Notes: generated from the sequence alone by a model not told the origin. Positions 17,869-28,647 are shown, counted from the first letter of the stretch. The stretch: DNA of 32,523 bases from Micromonospora sp. ATCC 39149 (GCF_000158815.1 NZ_GG657738.1:897782-930304); one strand, 5' to 3'. Numbers and translations are program-made.

Positions 17869-18794
17869 GTGCCCTGGAACTGGGCGAAGAACCGCCAGAT
17901 CTCGCCCTTGGTCCAGGTGTTGACACCGCTCTCGGCGTAGGTGCCGTCGACGGGGCCTGGCATGTGTCCGTTGTCGAACGCGGCCCACTGCACCGGGTAC
18001 CCGGCCCGGCAGCCCGAGTAGGCGGTGGTGATGTGCGTCCGGCTGCCCGGCGCCGGCTCGCGCGGGCTCTGGGGGGTACAGCCGTTGTTGCGGACGAACG
18101 TGTCCCGCAGCGCCCGGCCCTGGGAGATGCTGAGCACGGTGTCGCTGATGCCGTGCAGCCCGAAGTACGCGATGGGCTGGGTGCCGCCGCTGCATCCACT
18201 GATCTGCGCGCCGCTGATGACCGCGACGGCCCGGAAGACCGTGGCCCGGGCACAGGCGAGCGCGTAGCTCATGCCGCCGCCCCAGCTGAACCCGAGGGCG
18301 AAGCGCTGGGTGGTGTCGACGCAGAGGTCACCCTCGATGCGACGGATCATGTCATCGACGAAGGTGACGTCCTCGCCGCCGGCGTTGCCCCACCCGCCGC
18401 TGAGGCCCTGGGGCGCGACCAGGATGGCGGTGTTGTTCGACTGTTCCAGCTGGCCGTAGTAGGACCACGCGGCCCCGCTGGTGCCGCCCGAGTCGATCTC
18501 GGTGGCGGTGCCGCCCCGCCAGTGGAACGCGAAGATCAACCGGTACTGGTTGTTGTTGTTGTAGTTGTTGGGCATCCGCAGGATGAAGCTGCGGCTCTTG
18601 CCGTTGCTCTGGATCGTGTGGGTGCCGCTGCGCAGCGTCGGGGCCTTGCCGCAGCCGGCGGTCGCCGCCGCGGCGCCCACGTCCGCGACCGGCTTGGCGG
18701 CACCGAGGCCACCGTTGAGCGTGACACCGCCCGCCGTCACGACGAGCAGGGCCGCCAGCGCGATGGGACCGGAGAAGAACCTGGATCTCAACAT
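17484..18794 (-). CDS. secreted CE1-type esterase (feruloyl/acetylxylan esterase-like) with CBM2
   Basis: The 436-residue protein has an N-terminal signal segment (1-43), an alpha/beta-hydrolase domain (about 48-308), four NPTTPPP linker units (311-338) and a C-terminal CBM2 (343-436, bounded by two Cys). The catalytic triad is readable as Ser170 in GFSWGGG, Asp218 in GISDTV and His277 in DNGHMPG. The domain resembles PHB-depolymerase-like CE1 esterases, which in this setting remove ferulate or acetate from xylan. It starts at ATG 18794 with an AGAGAGAG site, 41 bp after the xylanase stop, so both are likely co-transcribed: backbone cleavage and deacylation of the same polymer. The linker/CBM2 DNA is identical to that of the xylanase. 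Confidence 0.87.
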   Translation of the reverse strand: MLRSRFFSGPIALAALLVVTAGGVTLNGGLGAAKPVADVGAAAATAGCGKAPTLRSGTHTIQSNGKSRSFILRMPNNYNNNNQYRLIFAFHWRGGTATEIDSGGTSGAAWSYYGQLEQSNNTAILVAPQGLSGGWGNAGGEDVTFVDDMIRRIEGDLCVDTTQRFALGFSWGGGMSYALACARATVFRAVAVISGAQISGCSGGTQPIAYFGLHGISDTVLSISQGRALRDTFVRNNGCTPQSPREPAPGSRTHITTAYSGCRAGYPVQWAAFDNGHMPGPVDGTYAESGVNTWTKGEIWRFFAQFQGTPNPTTPPPNPTTPPPNPTTPPPNPTTPPPGPGGCSASVSANSWPGGFVVAVKVTAGSSGTRGWNVSVTLPGGSSVTGTWSATASGSTGTVRFANVDYNGQLAAGQVTEFGFQGNGTAPTQTPTCTAS

Positions 18795-18833
18795 CGACCA
18801 CTCTCTCTTTGTGGATCGAATTTCACATGTTGG

Positions 18834-21122
<2,289 letters not shown>

Positions 21123-21572
21123 TCAGGAGACCGCGGCCCTGACCAGCTCGACGACCTTCCTCTCGACGGCGGGGCTCCACGCCCGCAGCGCGTACGCCAC
21201 CGGCCACAGGTCGCCGTCGTCGAGGTTGGCCGCGTCCTGGAAGCCGAGGGTCGAGTAGCGGTAGTTGAACTTGCCCGAATCCTGGAAGAAAACGACGATC
21301 TTGCCGTTCGCGTCGGCGTAGGCGGGCATCCCGTACCAGGTCTTCGGCGACAGCTGCGGGGCGGCAGCGGTCACCGCCACGTGGACGCGCTCGGCCAGCG
21401 CACGGTCCTGCGGCGCCATCTGCGCGATCCGGTCGAGGACCGCCTCGATCCCGTCGGCCTTCCTGGCTCCCTTCCTGCCCTCGGCACGCAGCTCGGCGGC
21501 GCGCTCCTTCATCGCGGCACGCTCCTCGGGGCTGAAGCCGTCGGACGCGGACGTGGACTCCTTGGCGGACAT
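21123..21572 (-). CDS. DUF1801-family protein (YdhG-like)
   Basis: The 149-residue cytoplasmic protein has a charged helical N-terminus (about 1-45, FSPEERAAMKERAAELRAEG) and a compact domain (about 45-147) with LSPKTWYGMPAYA and KIVVFFQDSGKFNYRYSTLGF, the usual signature of DUF1801 proteins, which have a frataxin/CyaY-like fold. Family members are common in soil actinomycetes and have no firm biochemical role; an iron-chaperone function is sometimes suggested by fold. The ATG at 21572 follows AAGGAG with a 6-nt spacer. It lies 160 bp downstream of the PaaX-type gene on the same strand and may have its own promoter. Confidence 0.85.
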   Translation of the reverse strand: MSAKESTSASDGFSPEERAAMKERAAELRAEGRKGARKADGIEAVLDRIAQMAPQDRALAERVHVAVTAAAPQLSPKTWYGMPAYADANGKIVVFFQDSGKFNYRYSTLGFQDAANLDDGDLWPVAYALRAWSPAVERKVVELVRAAVS

Positions 21573-21678
21573 TCTGGGCTCCTTGCGCCAATCAGGGCTC
21601 GGCGGGATGCCGGCTACCAGGGAAAAGGCTAGGCCCGACGGCATACCGGCGCTTCTCGATTCCTGATCGGTCCGCCGA

Positions 21679-21704
21679 CCCGGGCGCGGCACCCGGGCGC
21701 GGCA
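21679..21704. repeat. 13-bp tandem duplication
   Basis: CCCGGGCGCGGCA occurs twice in a row between the DUF1801 and PaaX-type genes. Confidence 0.7.
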
Positions 21705-21732
21705 CCCGACCAGCGGGGGCGGAAGGAGAAGG

Positions 21733-22701
21733 TCATGGCACGCGCACGTCACCGTGCATTCCGGCGAGGAGGTCGGAGGTGGTGTGGGCCGCGATGCCGG
21801 GCTGCGCGCTGTCGGTGAACCGCGCGACGACCGCGCGGACGTGTCGCTCGGCGGGTTCGGCGAGGCCGTCGTAGACCGCCGAGAACAACTCGCGGGCCGG
21901 CTGCCTGAGCCATCCCGCCGGCAGGAGGTCCAGGGGTAGCTGCGGATCGAGGGTGGGAAAGCGCCGGTACGTGTCCATGACCTCGGTGCGCGCCCGCACC
22001 GCCGCCGCGCCGTCGATCCCGCCGGATTCCACCCCGGGCAACAGCGGGGTCCACCGCCGCAGGAACTCCTGGTAGTGCCGGTTGATCGCCGCTATGTCCC
22101 AGGCCTCGATGGGAGCGCGGTGACCGGTCCCGTCGAGCGTGGCCTGCTGTGCGCGAAACACCGTGACGGTGCCCGGGGCGAGCTGGGCGAGCCGCTCCCG
22201 CGCCTTCGGGGTCAGGTCGCACGGCGAGATCCACAACCCGTCGTACAGCGGCGCGTAGCCGAGCCAGCGGAGCTGACCGCGCAGGGCCCGCCGCTGCGCG
22301 CTCCGCTCCTGCGGCAGCGAGAAGGCGACGATCGTCCAGCGCCCGTCCCAGGGCGCCGCCGGGGCGGTGGAGTCTAGGATCCACCTTCCTCCGCCGACCA
22401 GGCTGGCGGCGGCGGCGCGGCTGAGCCGGTAGGCGCTGCGCCGCCCCTGCCGGCTGCCCTCCAGTACGCCTCGACGGGCCAGCCGGCTGATCGCGGCACG
22501 GGCACCGGCCGTGCTCACCCCGGCCTCCGCGAGCAGCGCGACGATGGCGGCGGACGGAATCGCGGCGCGGGTTCGCAGGGTGTAGTCCGCCAGCAGGGTC
22601 ACGGTGACCCCCTGGGGCGAGTTGCCGGCCTGCCGGCGGGGTAGCCGGAGCGGATGCCCGTCGTCCGGATAGATCTCCTCGATGCTGAACGGGCTTGCCA
22701 C
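21733..22701 (-). CDS. PaaX-family transcriptional regulator
   Basis: The 322-residue protein starts at GTG 22701 with GGAG 5 nt upstream. Residues about 25-100 form the PaaX winged helix (QGVTVTLLADYTLR, then AGARAAISRLARRGVLEGSRQGRRSAYRLS). The central domain (about 118-200, WDGRWTIVAFSLPQERSAQRRALRGQLRWLGYAPL) and the C-terminal helical domain (FLRRWTPLLPG...DTYRRFPTLDPQLPLDLLPAGW) complete the family architecture. PaaX itself represses phenylacetate genes and responds to phenylacetyl-CoA, but actinomycete paralogues are diverse. It is divergent from the esterase at 22987, across a 285-bp region; control of that esterase, possibly through an aromatic acid released from feruloylated xylan, is an attractive but unproven idea. 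Confidence 0.88.
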   Translation of the reverse strand: MASPFSIEEIYPDDGHPLRLPRRQAGNSPQGVTVTLLADYTLRTRAAIPSAAIVALLAEAGVSTAGARAAISRLARRGVLEGSRQGRRSAYRLSRAAAASLVGGGRWILDSTAPAAPWDGRWTIVAFSLPQERSAQRRALRGQLRWLGYAPLYDGLWISPCDLTPKARERLAQLAPGTVTVFRAQQATLDGTGHRAPIEAWDIAAINRHYQEFLRRWTPLLPGVESGGIDGAAAVRARTEVMDTYRRFPTLDPQLPLDLLPAGWLRQPARELFSAVYDGLAEPAERHVRAVVARFTDSAQPGIAAHTTSDLLAGMHGDVRVP

Positions 22702-22805
22702 AGGCGCTCCGGGCTCGAATCAGGGACGGGGTAACGACTGTAGACGGGCCGCTTCGGGCCGGGCTCGCTGCGGCGGGGCAGCCCGACGACCTCCACTGAT
22801 CGAGG

Positions 22806-22817
22806 TGAATCGATTGA
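22806..22817. promoter_or_regulatory. variant LacI-type operator over the esterase -35
   Basis: TGAATCGATTGA keeps the palindromic AATCGATT core of the CGAATCGATTCG operators, with matching outer bases (GT...AC) but a G/G mismatch next to the core. It overlaps the -35 element of the promoter at 22814. Confidence 0.5.
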
Positions 22818-22842
22818 CACTTGCTGGACCGGAGGGAACACT
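22814..22842 (+). promoter_or_regulatory. promoter of the second esterase gene
   Basis: Perfect -35 TTGACA (22814-22819); after 17 nt a weak -10 AACACT (22837-22842). The leader to the GTG at 22987 would be about 140 nt. Confidence 0.45.
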
Positions 22843-22986
22843 AAATGCTACGCGAGCCTTACGGAGCCGGCAGGGCGAACACACGTAGTGGGCGATACGC
22901 GATCCCGCGGGAAGCCGGGCGTACCCCGACCGGGACGCGCATGGCCCGATCCCACCCCCGCACAGGTGACCGAAGGAGTCGTCCCC

Positions 22987-24288
22987 GTGACAATCAGAAG
23001 GAAACTGCTGCTCGGCCTGGCCACGGCGCTGGTGGCCGCCGGCCTCGTGGCCCCCACGCTCCAGCCCGCGTACGCGGCGTCGCTGACCGAGGTGACCAGC
23101 TTCGGCGACAACCCGGGCCGCATGCGCATGCACATCTACGTGCCCGACTCCCGCCCGGCCAGGCCGGCGACGGTCGTGGCCATGCACCCCTGCGGCGGGT
23201 CGGGCCCCGCCTTCTACTCCGGCAGTGAGTTCGCCGCCCTGGCCGACCGGTACGGGTTCATCGTGATCTACCCGACCGCGACCCAGCAGGCCGGCTTCGG
23301 CAACTGCTTCGACACCTGGTCGGACGCCGCCAAGCGCCGCGGCGGCGGCAGCGACCCCGTGTCGATCGTCTCGATGACCCGCTACGCGCAGCAGCAGTAC
23401 GGCGCCGACCCCGACCGGGTCTACGTCACCGGCAGCTCGTCCGGCGGCATGATGACCAACCAGATGCTGGCCGTCTATCCCGACGTGTTCAAGGCCGGCG
23501 CCGCGTTCATGGGGGTCCCCTACAACTGCTTCGCCGGTGCGGCGGACTACCCGCCCGGAAGCAGCCAGTGCACCGGCGGGAACATGAACCGGACCCCGCA
23601 GCAGTGGGGCGACGCGGTCCGCCAGCAGGCCTACCCCGGCTACTCCGGCCCCCGCCCGCGCGTGCAGTTGTGGCACGGCACCAACGACACTCTCGTGCCG
23701 TACAGCCTGCTCCAGGAGACGATCGAGCAGTGGACCAACGTGTTCGGGCTCAGCCAGACACCTACCTCCACCGACACCCCGCAGGCGGGCTGGAACCGCC
23801 GCAGGTACGCCGACACCAGCGGCACCGTCCAGGTCGAGGCCTACAGCATCCAGGGTGCCGCGCACAGCCTGCCCGCCGGCGGCATGGCCGCGTCCGCCAT
23901 CCAGTTCTTCGGCCTGACCACGCCGCCGAGCCCGACCACGCCGCCCACCCCGACCACGCCGCCGAGCCCGACCACGCCGCCCACCCCGACCACGCCGCCC
24001 ACCCCGACCACGCCGCCGGGCTCCGGCGCCTGCGCCGTGACCGTCACCATCAACGCCTGGAACACCGGGCTGACCGAGAACATCACCATCACCAACACCG
24101 GCACCGCTGCCGTCAATTGGCTGGTCCCTGACCTTCGCGCTGCCCGGCGGGCAGACGATCACCTCGGGCTGGAACGCCTCCTACTCCCCCGCCTCGGGCC
24201 AGGTGACGGCCAGGAACGTCGCCTACAACGCCGGCATCCCGGCCAACGGTTCGATCAACATCGGCTTCCAGGCCACACACACCGGTAA
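22987..24288 (+). CDS. secreted CE1-like esterase (PHB depolymerase family) with frameshifted CBM2
   Basis: The frame as sequenced has 433 codons from GTG 22987, chosen for GAAGGAG 8 nt upstream and the signal peptide that begins there (residues 1-30, AYA-A). The alpha/beta-hydrolase domain (about 35-310) shows Ser151 in GSSSG, Asp234 in GTNDTLV and His293 in GAAHS, with paired Cys typical of CE1 acetylxylan/feruloyl esterases. A TTPP(S/T)P linker (311-344) and the first 30 residues of a CBM2 (349-377, CAVTVTINAWNTGLTENITIT) follow. After Val376-Asn377 the frame turns into Arg-rich nonsense and stops at 24288, because one extra T at 24117-24118 shifts it; the rest of the CBM2 continues in another frame to 24343. 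The catalytic domain is intact, so a secreted esterase without a working CBM2 is expected unless the base is a sequencing error. Confidence 0.85.
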   Translation: MTIRRKLLLGLATALVAAGLVAPTLQPAYAASLTEVTSFGDNPGRMRMHIYVPDSRPARPATVVAMHPCGGSGPAFYSGSEFAALADRYGFIVIYPTATQQAGFGNCFDTWSDAAKRRGGGSDPVSIVSMTRYAQQQYGADPDRVYVTGSSSGGMMTNQMLAVYPDVFKAGAAFMGVPYNCFAGAADYPPGSSQCTGGNMNRTPQQWGDAVRQQAYPGYSGPRPRVQLWHGTNDTLVPYSLLQETIEQWTNVFGLSQTPTSTDTPQAGWNRRRYADTSGTVQVEAYSIQGAAHSLPAGGMAASAIQFFGLTTPPSPTTPPTPTTPPSPTTPPTPTTPPTPTTPPGSGACAVTVTINAWNTGLTENITITNTGTAAVNWLVPDLRAARRADDHLGLERLLLPRLGPGDGQERRLQRRHPGQRFDQHRLPGHTHR

Positions 24289-24343
24289 CAGCGCCAAGCC
24301 GAACTCGTTCACCCTCAACGGCGCACCCTGCACGGTCGCCTGA
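24119..24343 (+). pseudogene. out-of-frame remainder of the esterase CBM2
   Basis: In the frame beginning GGC TGG TCC at 24119 the sequence reads GWSLTFALPGG, SGWNASYSPASGQVTARN and NIGFQATHTG, ending APCTVA and TGA at 24341-24343. This is the normal second half of a CBM2, including its surface Trp residues and closing Cys. Removing one T at 24117-24118 joins it to the upstream half as VNGWSLTF. A strong terminator begins 9 bp after this stop, supporting it as the original end of the gene. Confidence 0.85.
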
Positions 24344-24352
24344 CGGCGGCGA

Positions 24353-24391
24353 GCTCCGGGGACCCTTACGCCCCGCGTACGTCCCCGGAGC
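24353..24391 (+). terminator. terminator of the second esterase gene
   Basis: GCTCCGGGGAC (24353-24363) pairs perfectly with GTCCCCGGAGC (24381-24391); inside, TACGC-CCC-GCGTA (24367-24379) continues the stem after a small internal loop. Confidence 0.8.
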
Positions 24392-24708
24392 ACCGCGCCG
24401 CCGCGCACCCGCCGCCGTACGCGCGAACCGGGGAGAAAGTCCCTCGTCCCGCCCCTGCGCCGTTTCCATCATATCGGCGGGTCAAGCGGTCCGAATCGTC
24501 CCTGATGCCGATCTTGCGGCCCCGGCCGGCGCATATTCTCAACCAGTCCGAGCCGGCCGCGCGCCGCCGAGCGCGTAGACCACGGCCGCCGTGCCCGCTC
24601 CTGCCCTGACCTCTCAGGCGAGCGGACCTCGGGCAGGCCCGCCGGGACGACCTGCGCCGCGGCGCGGACCGGCACCGCGCAGAAGACGCACAGGAAGACG
24701 GGGGCAGC
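24392..24708 (+). other. intergenic region before the HelD-like gene, one possible promoter
   Basis: No gene is supported. The only promoter-like signal is TATTCT (24534-24539) with a poor -35 TCTTGC 16 nt upstream (24512-24517). I searched for a symmetric rifamycin-associated element and did not see a convincing one. Confidence 0.3.
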
Positions 24709-26829
24709 ATGTCCGAAGCAGCACACCAGATCGCCATCGAGCAGCAGGTCGTCGACAAGGTGTACGCGCGCCTTGAGGTCATGCGCGAGCAGGCGAGGGA
24801 GCTGAGCGAGGAGGGGCACGGCCGCGCCGGCTCCGGACCGGCCACCGGCCTGGTCGAGCGGGATGCCATGGTCCTGCACGCCGCCGCGAGGGTCGCGGAC
24901 CTGGACGGCCAGGAGGAGGGCATCGTCTTCGGTCGGCTGGACTTCGACGACGGCTACACCTACCGCATCGGCCGGCTGGGCGTACGCGACGAGGACCGGG
25001 AGCCGCTGGTGGTGGACTGGCGTGCGCCCGCCGCCGCCCCGTTCTACCGCGCCACCCCCGGCGAGCCGCTCGGCGTGCAACGCCGCCGCGTCGTCACCTG
25101 CCAGGGCCCCCGGGTGGTCGGCCTCGACGACGAGGTCCTCTCCGCGAAGGACATCGAGGGCGTGGTCGGCGAAGGGGCCCTGCTCACGTCGCTGACCCGG
25201 GCGCGTGGCGAACACATGCGCGACATCGTCTCGACGATCCAGCGCGAGCAGGACGAGGCGATCCGCGCACCCGCACACGGCGTCACCCTGATCACCGGCG
25301 GTCCGGGCACCGGCAAGACGCAGGTGGCCCTGCATCGTGCCGCCTACCTGCTCTACACCGACCGAGGAAGGTTCACCGACGGACGGGTGCTGGTGGTCGG
25401 CCCGTCGACGGTGTTCACGGAGTACATCGGCAGGGTGCTGCCCGGCCTCGGCGAGGACAGCGTTCACCTGCGCTCGATCGGTGAGCTCTTCGACGGCGTC
25501 GTCGCGACCCGGCGGGACCCCGCCGAGGTGGCCAGGTCCAAGGGCGACCTGAGGATGGTGCGGGTGCTGGCCGACCTGGCCTGGGACACCCCGCCGAACG
25601 CGCCGGACCATCTGCGCACTCTCACCGCCGACGACCTGGCGAAGGCCCGCATCGAGATCCGAAGGAGATGCGAGGCCAGAGGCAGCAAGGTCAACGACGC
25701 CCGGCCGGAGGCGGCGAGGGTGCTCTCGGAGCTGCTGGGCGGCAGGGAGGTGCCGGACGCCTTCCTGAACGCGTGGTGGCCGCCGCTGACCCCGCAGGAC
25801 GTCCTTCCCGCACAACACGGCGAGTGGTCGGTGGACGACGTCCCGCTGCTCGACGAGCTGGCCGAGATCCTGGGCAGGCCAACGAAGCCGACCGGAGCCG
25901 CACCCGAGTGGCAGCCACGTGAGCTGCGCAGCGGGGCCCGGCTGGCGGAAACCTTCGTGCTGAGCTGGAGCCTCAACGACGGTTGGCAGCTCTTCGCGCC
26001 CGGCCTGCCCACACCGATCGCGCTGTCCGGCCAGTCCATCGACCACAACGGCTACTGGGCCGCCCAGCGCTGGGCCGCCGCGATCATCCTGCGCGAGGGG
26101 CACCAGGTGGTGAGCTGGATCGACGGCTTCGACCCGTACGGCGAGGAGGGTTACGTGCCGGTGCTGGCCGAGCCGTTGCCGGTGGCCGAGACCGAGGAGC
26201 CCGTCGACGACGCGTACCTGCACGTCATCCTCGACGAGGCGCAGGACCTGTCGCCGATGGAGTGCCGGATGATCGCCCGCCGCGCCGCCCATGCCTCGAT
26301 GACCATCGTGGGCGACCTCGGCCAGGCGACGCACCCGCTGGCCGCCGACTCCTGGCCGGAGCTGATGCGGCGGCTGGGCAAGCGAGAGGCCAGGACGCTC
26401 GACCTGCCCACCGGCTACCGGGTGCCGCAGGTCATCGCCGACTTCGCCGCCCGCGCCCTGGCGCCCGGGATCACGCCCACCCGCTCCTTCCGGCCCGGCG
26501 GCAGGTTGGAGATCCGTCGGGTCGACGACCTGCGCGAGGCGGTCGCGCAGGAGACGGGCACGGTCATCGCGCCCGACCACCTGGCCGCCTCCCTGGCCGC
26601 GATTCCGGTCAGCCAGGTCAAAGGACTGGAGTACGACCGCGTGGTGCTGGTGGAGCCCGCCGACATCGTCGCCGCCGAGCCCCGCGGCATGAGCCGTCTC
26701 TACGTCGCCCTGACCCGGGCCGTCGCGGAACTGGTCATCCTGCACACCAAGCCGCTGCCGGAGAGTCTGACCCGGTCGCCCCGAGCCAGCCGGCGACCCG
26801 GCGTCAGGCTGGTGGAAGCGTCACCGTGA
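24709..26829 (+). CDS. helD: HelD-like UvrD/Rep-family ATPase acting on RNA polymerase
   Basis: The 706-residue cytoplasmic protein has an N-terminal helical hairpin (about 1-65, EQQVVDKVYARLEVMREQAREL), the HelD signature GRLGVRDEDREPLVVDWRAP (about 88-107), a Q-motif-like IQREQDEAIR (177-186), Walker A GGPGTGKT (197-204), a Walker B-type DEAQDLSP, GDLGQATH, and the C-terminal helicase motifs VKGLEYDRVVLVEP and RLYVALTRA. HelD proteins bind RNA polymerase, insert into its channels and use ATP to strip stalled or antibiotic-bound complexes from DNA. Length (about 700-740 usual) and motifs are complete. The N-terminal sequence looks more like general HelD than the rifamycin-linked HelR branch. 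GGGGG precedes the ATG. Its 3' end overlaps the convergent kinase gene by 26 bp. Confidence 0.88.
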   Translation: MSEAAHQIAIEQQVVDKVYARLEVMREQARELSEEGHGRAGSGPATGLVERDAMVLHAAARVADLDGQEEGIVFGRLDFDDGYTYRIGRLGVRDEDREPLVVDWRAPAAAPFYRATPGEPLGVQRRRVVTCQGPRVVGLDDEVLSAKDIEGVVGEGALLTSLTRARGEHMRDIVSTIQREQDEAIRAPAHGVTLITGGPGTGKTQVALHRAAYLLYTDRGRFTDGRVLVVGPSTVFTEYIGRVLPGLGEDSVHLRSIGELFDGVVATRRDPAEVARSKGDLRMVRVLADLAWDTPPNAPDHLRTLTADDLAKARIEIRRRCEARGSKVNDARPEAARVLSELLGGREVPDAFLNAWWPPLTPQDVLPAQHGEWSVDDVPLLDELAEILGRPTKPTGAAPEWQPRELRSGARLAETFVLSWSLNDGWQLFAPGLPTPIALSGQSIDHNGYWAAQRWAAAIILREGHQVVSWIDGFDPYGEEGYVPVLAEPLPVAETEEPVDDAYLHVILDEAQDLSPMECRMIARRAAHASMTIVGDLGQATHPLAADSWPELMRRLGKREARTLDLPTGYRVPQVIADFAARALAPGITPTRSFRPGGRLEIRRVDDLREAVAQETGTVIAPDHLAASLAAIPVSQVKGLEYDRVVLVEPADIVAAEPRGMSRLYVALTRAVAELVILHTKPLPESLTRSPRASRRPGVRLVEASP

Positions 26830-27961
26830 CGGTCAGGCCGCCGCCGGGGCGCGGTGCGGCCTCGGCGGTGCCTGCGTGCGCGCGGGCGACCGCCCGCACG
26901 ATGGACAGCCCGATGCCGAGGCCGCGCGTGCCGGCGACCCGCTCGCGGTTCAGCCGCCGGAACGGCTGGAACAGCGCCTCCACGTCGTAGCCGGGGACGA
27001 CCGGGCCGGTGTTGGCCACGACCAGCGTCGGATGCCCCGCCACCACGCCGGTGCGCACCTCCACCCAGCCGCCGGCGGGCACGTTGTGCCGCAGTCCGTT
27101 CTCCACCAGGTTGTACGTGAGCCGTTCCAGCAGCACCGGGTCGCCCACCGTGCGGGTCTGGCGCAGCGACCGGCGCACCGCGACGTGGGGGGACGCCTGC
27201 CCCGCCTGGTCGGTTACGTACCCGGCGATCTCGGCCAGGTCCACCTGGGCGCGTTCGGTCAGCTCGTTCTCCGACTCGACCAGGGTGAGCAGGCCGTCGA
27301 TCAACCGCTCGTGCCGCTCGTTCACCGACAGCAGCGCCTCGCCGAGACGCCGCACCTCCGCGGGGGCGTCCGGCCGGCTGACCGCCAGCTCCACCAGCGC
27401 CCGGTTCAACGTCAGTGGGGTCCGGAGTTCGTGGGAGGCGTTCGCCACGAACCGCCGTTGTCCGTCGAAGGAGCGGTCCAGCCGTTCCAGCATCTGGTCG
27501 AACGTGTCGGCGAGTTCGCGTACCTCGTCGCGGGGGCCGGTCAGCGCGATCCGTTCGTGCAGCCCGCGCCCGGCGGAGTCGGTGCTGGCGATCCGGCGGG
27601 CCGTCCCGGTGATCTGGTGCAGGGGTTGCAGCGCCCGACCGGCGATCAGCCAGCCGATCACGACGGCCGCCGCCGAGACCACCACCAGCGTGATGCCGCC
27701 CTGGGTGAGCAGCGACTCCAGGGCGTCCCGCTTCGCCTCGTACTGCACGTTCTGGACCAACACGCGGATCCGGTCGAAATCCTGCTCGCTTGGCGAGTCG
27801 CGGTCGTACGCCGTGGTCCGGTCCGGCAACTCGGCCCGCAGCGGCTGCGGCATACGCTGGTCCACCAGCACGTACGTGACGCCGAGCAGGACGACGCCGG
27901 CCAGCAGGAAGAGCCCGCCGTAGACCAGGGTGAGTCGGGCGCGCAGGGTGAGACGCTTCAC
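26804..27961 (-). CDS. sensor histidine kinase of a two-component system
   Basis: The 385-residue protein has two transmembrane segments (about 12-33 and 89-107) around a short extracytoplasmic loop of about 55 residues, a HAMP domain (about 108-160), the H-box FVANASHELRTPLT with phospho-acceptor His177, and an ATPase domain with N-box LVENGLRHN and G-box GTRGLGIGLSIV. The small sensing loop suggests detection within or near the membrane. The GTG start at 27961 overlaps the response-regulator stop in GTGA, showing coupled translation. By position it probably controls the divergent efflux cassette at 28769-32307. Confidence 0.9.
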   Translation of the reverse strand: MKRLTLRARLTLVYGGLFLLAGVVLLGVTYVLVDQRMPQPLRAELPDRTTAYDRDSPSEQDFDRIRVLVQNVQYEAKRDALESLLTQGGITLVVVSAAAVVIGWLIAGRALQPLHQITGTARRIASTDSAGRGLHERIALTGPRDEVRELADTFDQMLERLDRSFDGQRRFVANASHELRTPLTLNRALVELAVSRPDAPAEVRRLGEALLSVNERHERLIDGLLTLVESENELTERAQVDLAEIAGYVTDQAGQASPHVAVRRSLRQTRTVGDPVLLERLTYNLVENGLRHNVPAGGWVEVRTGVVAGHPTLVVANTGPVVPGYDVEALFQPFRRLNRERVAGTRGLGIGLSIVRAVARAHAGTAEAAPRPGGGLTVTVTLPPA

Positions 27962-28614
27962 CGGATCCGGTACCCCACTCCCGGCACGGTTTCCACCACC
28001 GGCGGGTCGCCGATCTTCCGCCGCAGCTTCATCATGGTGACCCGGACGACGTTGGTGAAGGGGTCGATGTGCTCGTCCCAGGCCCGTTCCAGCAGTTCCT
28101 CGGCGGAGACGACGGCTCCCTCGGCGCGCAGTAGCTCGGCCAGCACGGCGAACTCCTTGCGGGTCAGCGGAAGGTACCGGCCCTCGCGGTGGGCCTCGCG
28201 GCGGGCCGGGTCGAGTACGATACCGGCCCGGTGCAGCGTCGGCGGCGCGGCGGGGAGGGCCCGGCGGGTGAGCGCGTGCACCCGGGCGGCCAACTCCAGC
28301 AGCGCGAACGGCTTGATCAGGTAGTCGTCGGCGCCGAGGGCGAGGCCGGCGACCCGGTCCCGCACCGCCGCCGCCGCGGTGAGCATCAGCACCCGCGTCC
28401 GGCCGCCGGAGTCGACGATCGCCCGGCACACGTCGTCGCCGTGCACCACCGGCAGGTCCCGGTCCAGAACGACGACGGCGTACTCGTTGACGCCCAGCCG
28501 CCTCAGGGCGGCCTCGCCGTCGTACGCCACGTCGACCGCGAACGCCTCCCGGCGCAGCCACTCCGCGATGGCGTCCGCCAGCACGTCCTCGTCCTCCACC
28601 ACCAGCACTCGCAC
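27958..28614 (-). CDS. OmpR/PhoB-family response regulator
   Basis: The 218-residue protein has a receiver domain (1-115) with acidic pocket Glu8-Asp9, phospho-acceptor Asp51 (VVLDRDLP), and Lys101 (LIKPF), then a winged-helix DNA-binding domain (about 125-218, LTRKEFAVLAELLRAEGAVVSAEELLERAW, VETVPGVGYRIR). The GTG at 28614 begins the canonical MRVLVVEDE sequence. No clear Shine-Dalgarno precedes it, so the message may be leaderless or poorly initiated. It is the first gene of the pair with the sensor kinase and is divergent from the lipoprotein/efflux cassette. Confidence 0.93.
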   Translation of the reverse strand: MRVLVVEDEDVLADAIAEWLRREAFAVDVAYDGEAALRRLGVNEYAVVVLDRDLPVVHGDDVCRAIVDSGGRTRVLMLTAAAAVRDRVAGLALGADDYLIKPFALLELAARVHALTRRALPAAPPTLHRAGIVLDPARREAHREGRYLPLTRKEFAVLAELLRAEGAVVSAEELLERAWDEHIDPFTNVVRVTMMKLRRKIGDPPVVETVPGVGYRIR

Positions 28615-28647
28615 CCGTCAATGGTGCCAAGGCAGGGATAACGCCGC

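Noticed and set aside
23925..24018. Tandem repeat in the second esterase
   Set aside because: It encodes the TTPP(S/T)P linker between catalytic domain and CBM2, an ordinary feature of modular secreted enzymes.
24392..24708. Rifamycin-associated element before the HelD-like gene
   Set aside because: Only a partial, asymmetric CTTGCGG-like stretch (near 24512) is present, with no inverted partner, and the protein N-terminus does not look like the HelR branch.
26804..28630. A single 608-codon frame joining the response regulator region to the kinase
   Set aside because: The first 223 codons are the response-regulator gene read in the wrong frame; the regulator is intact in its own frame and couples to the kinase by GTGA.
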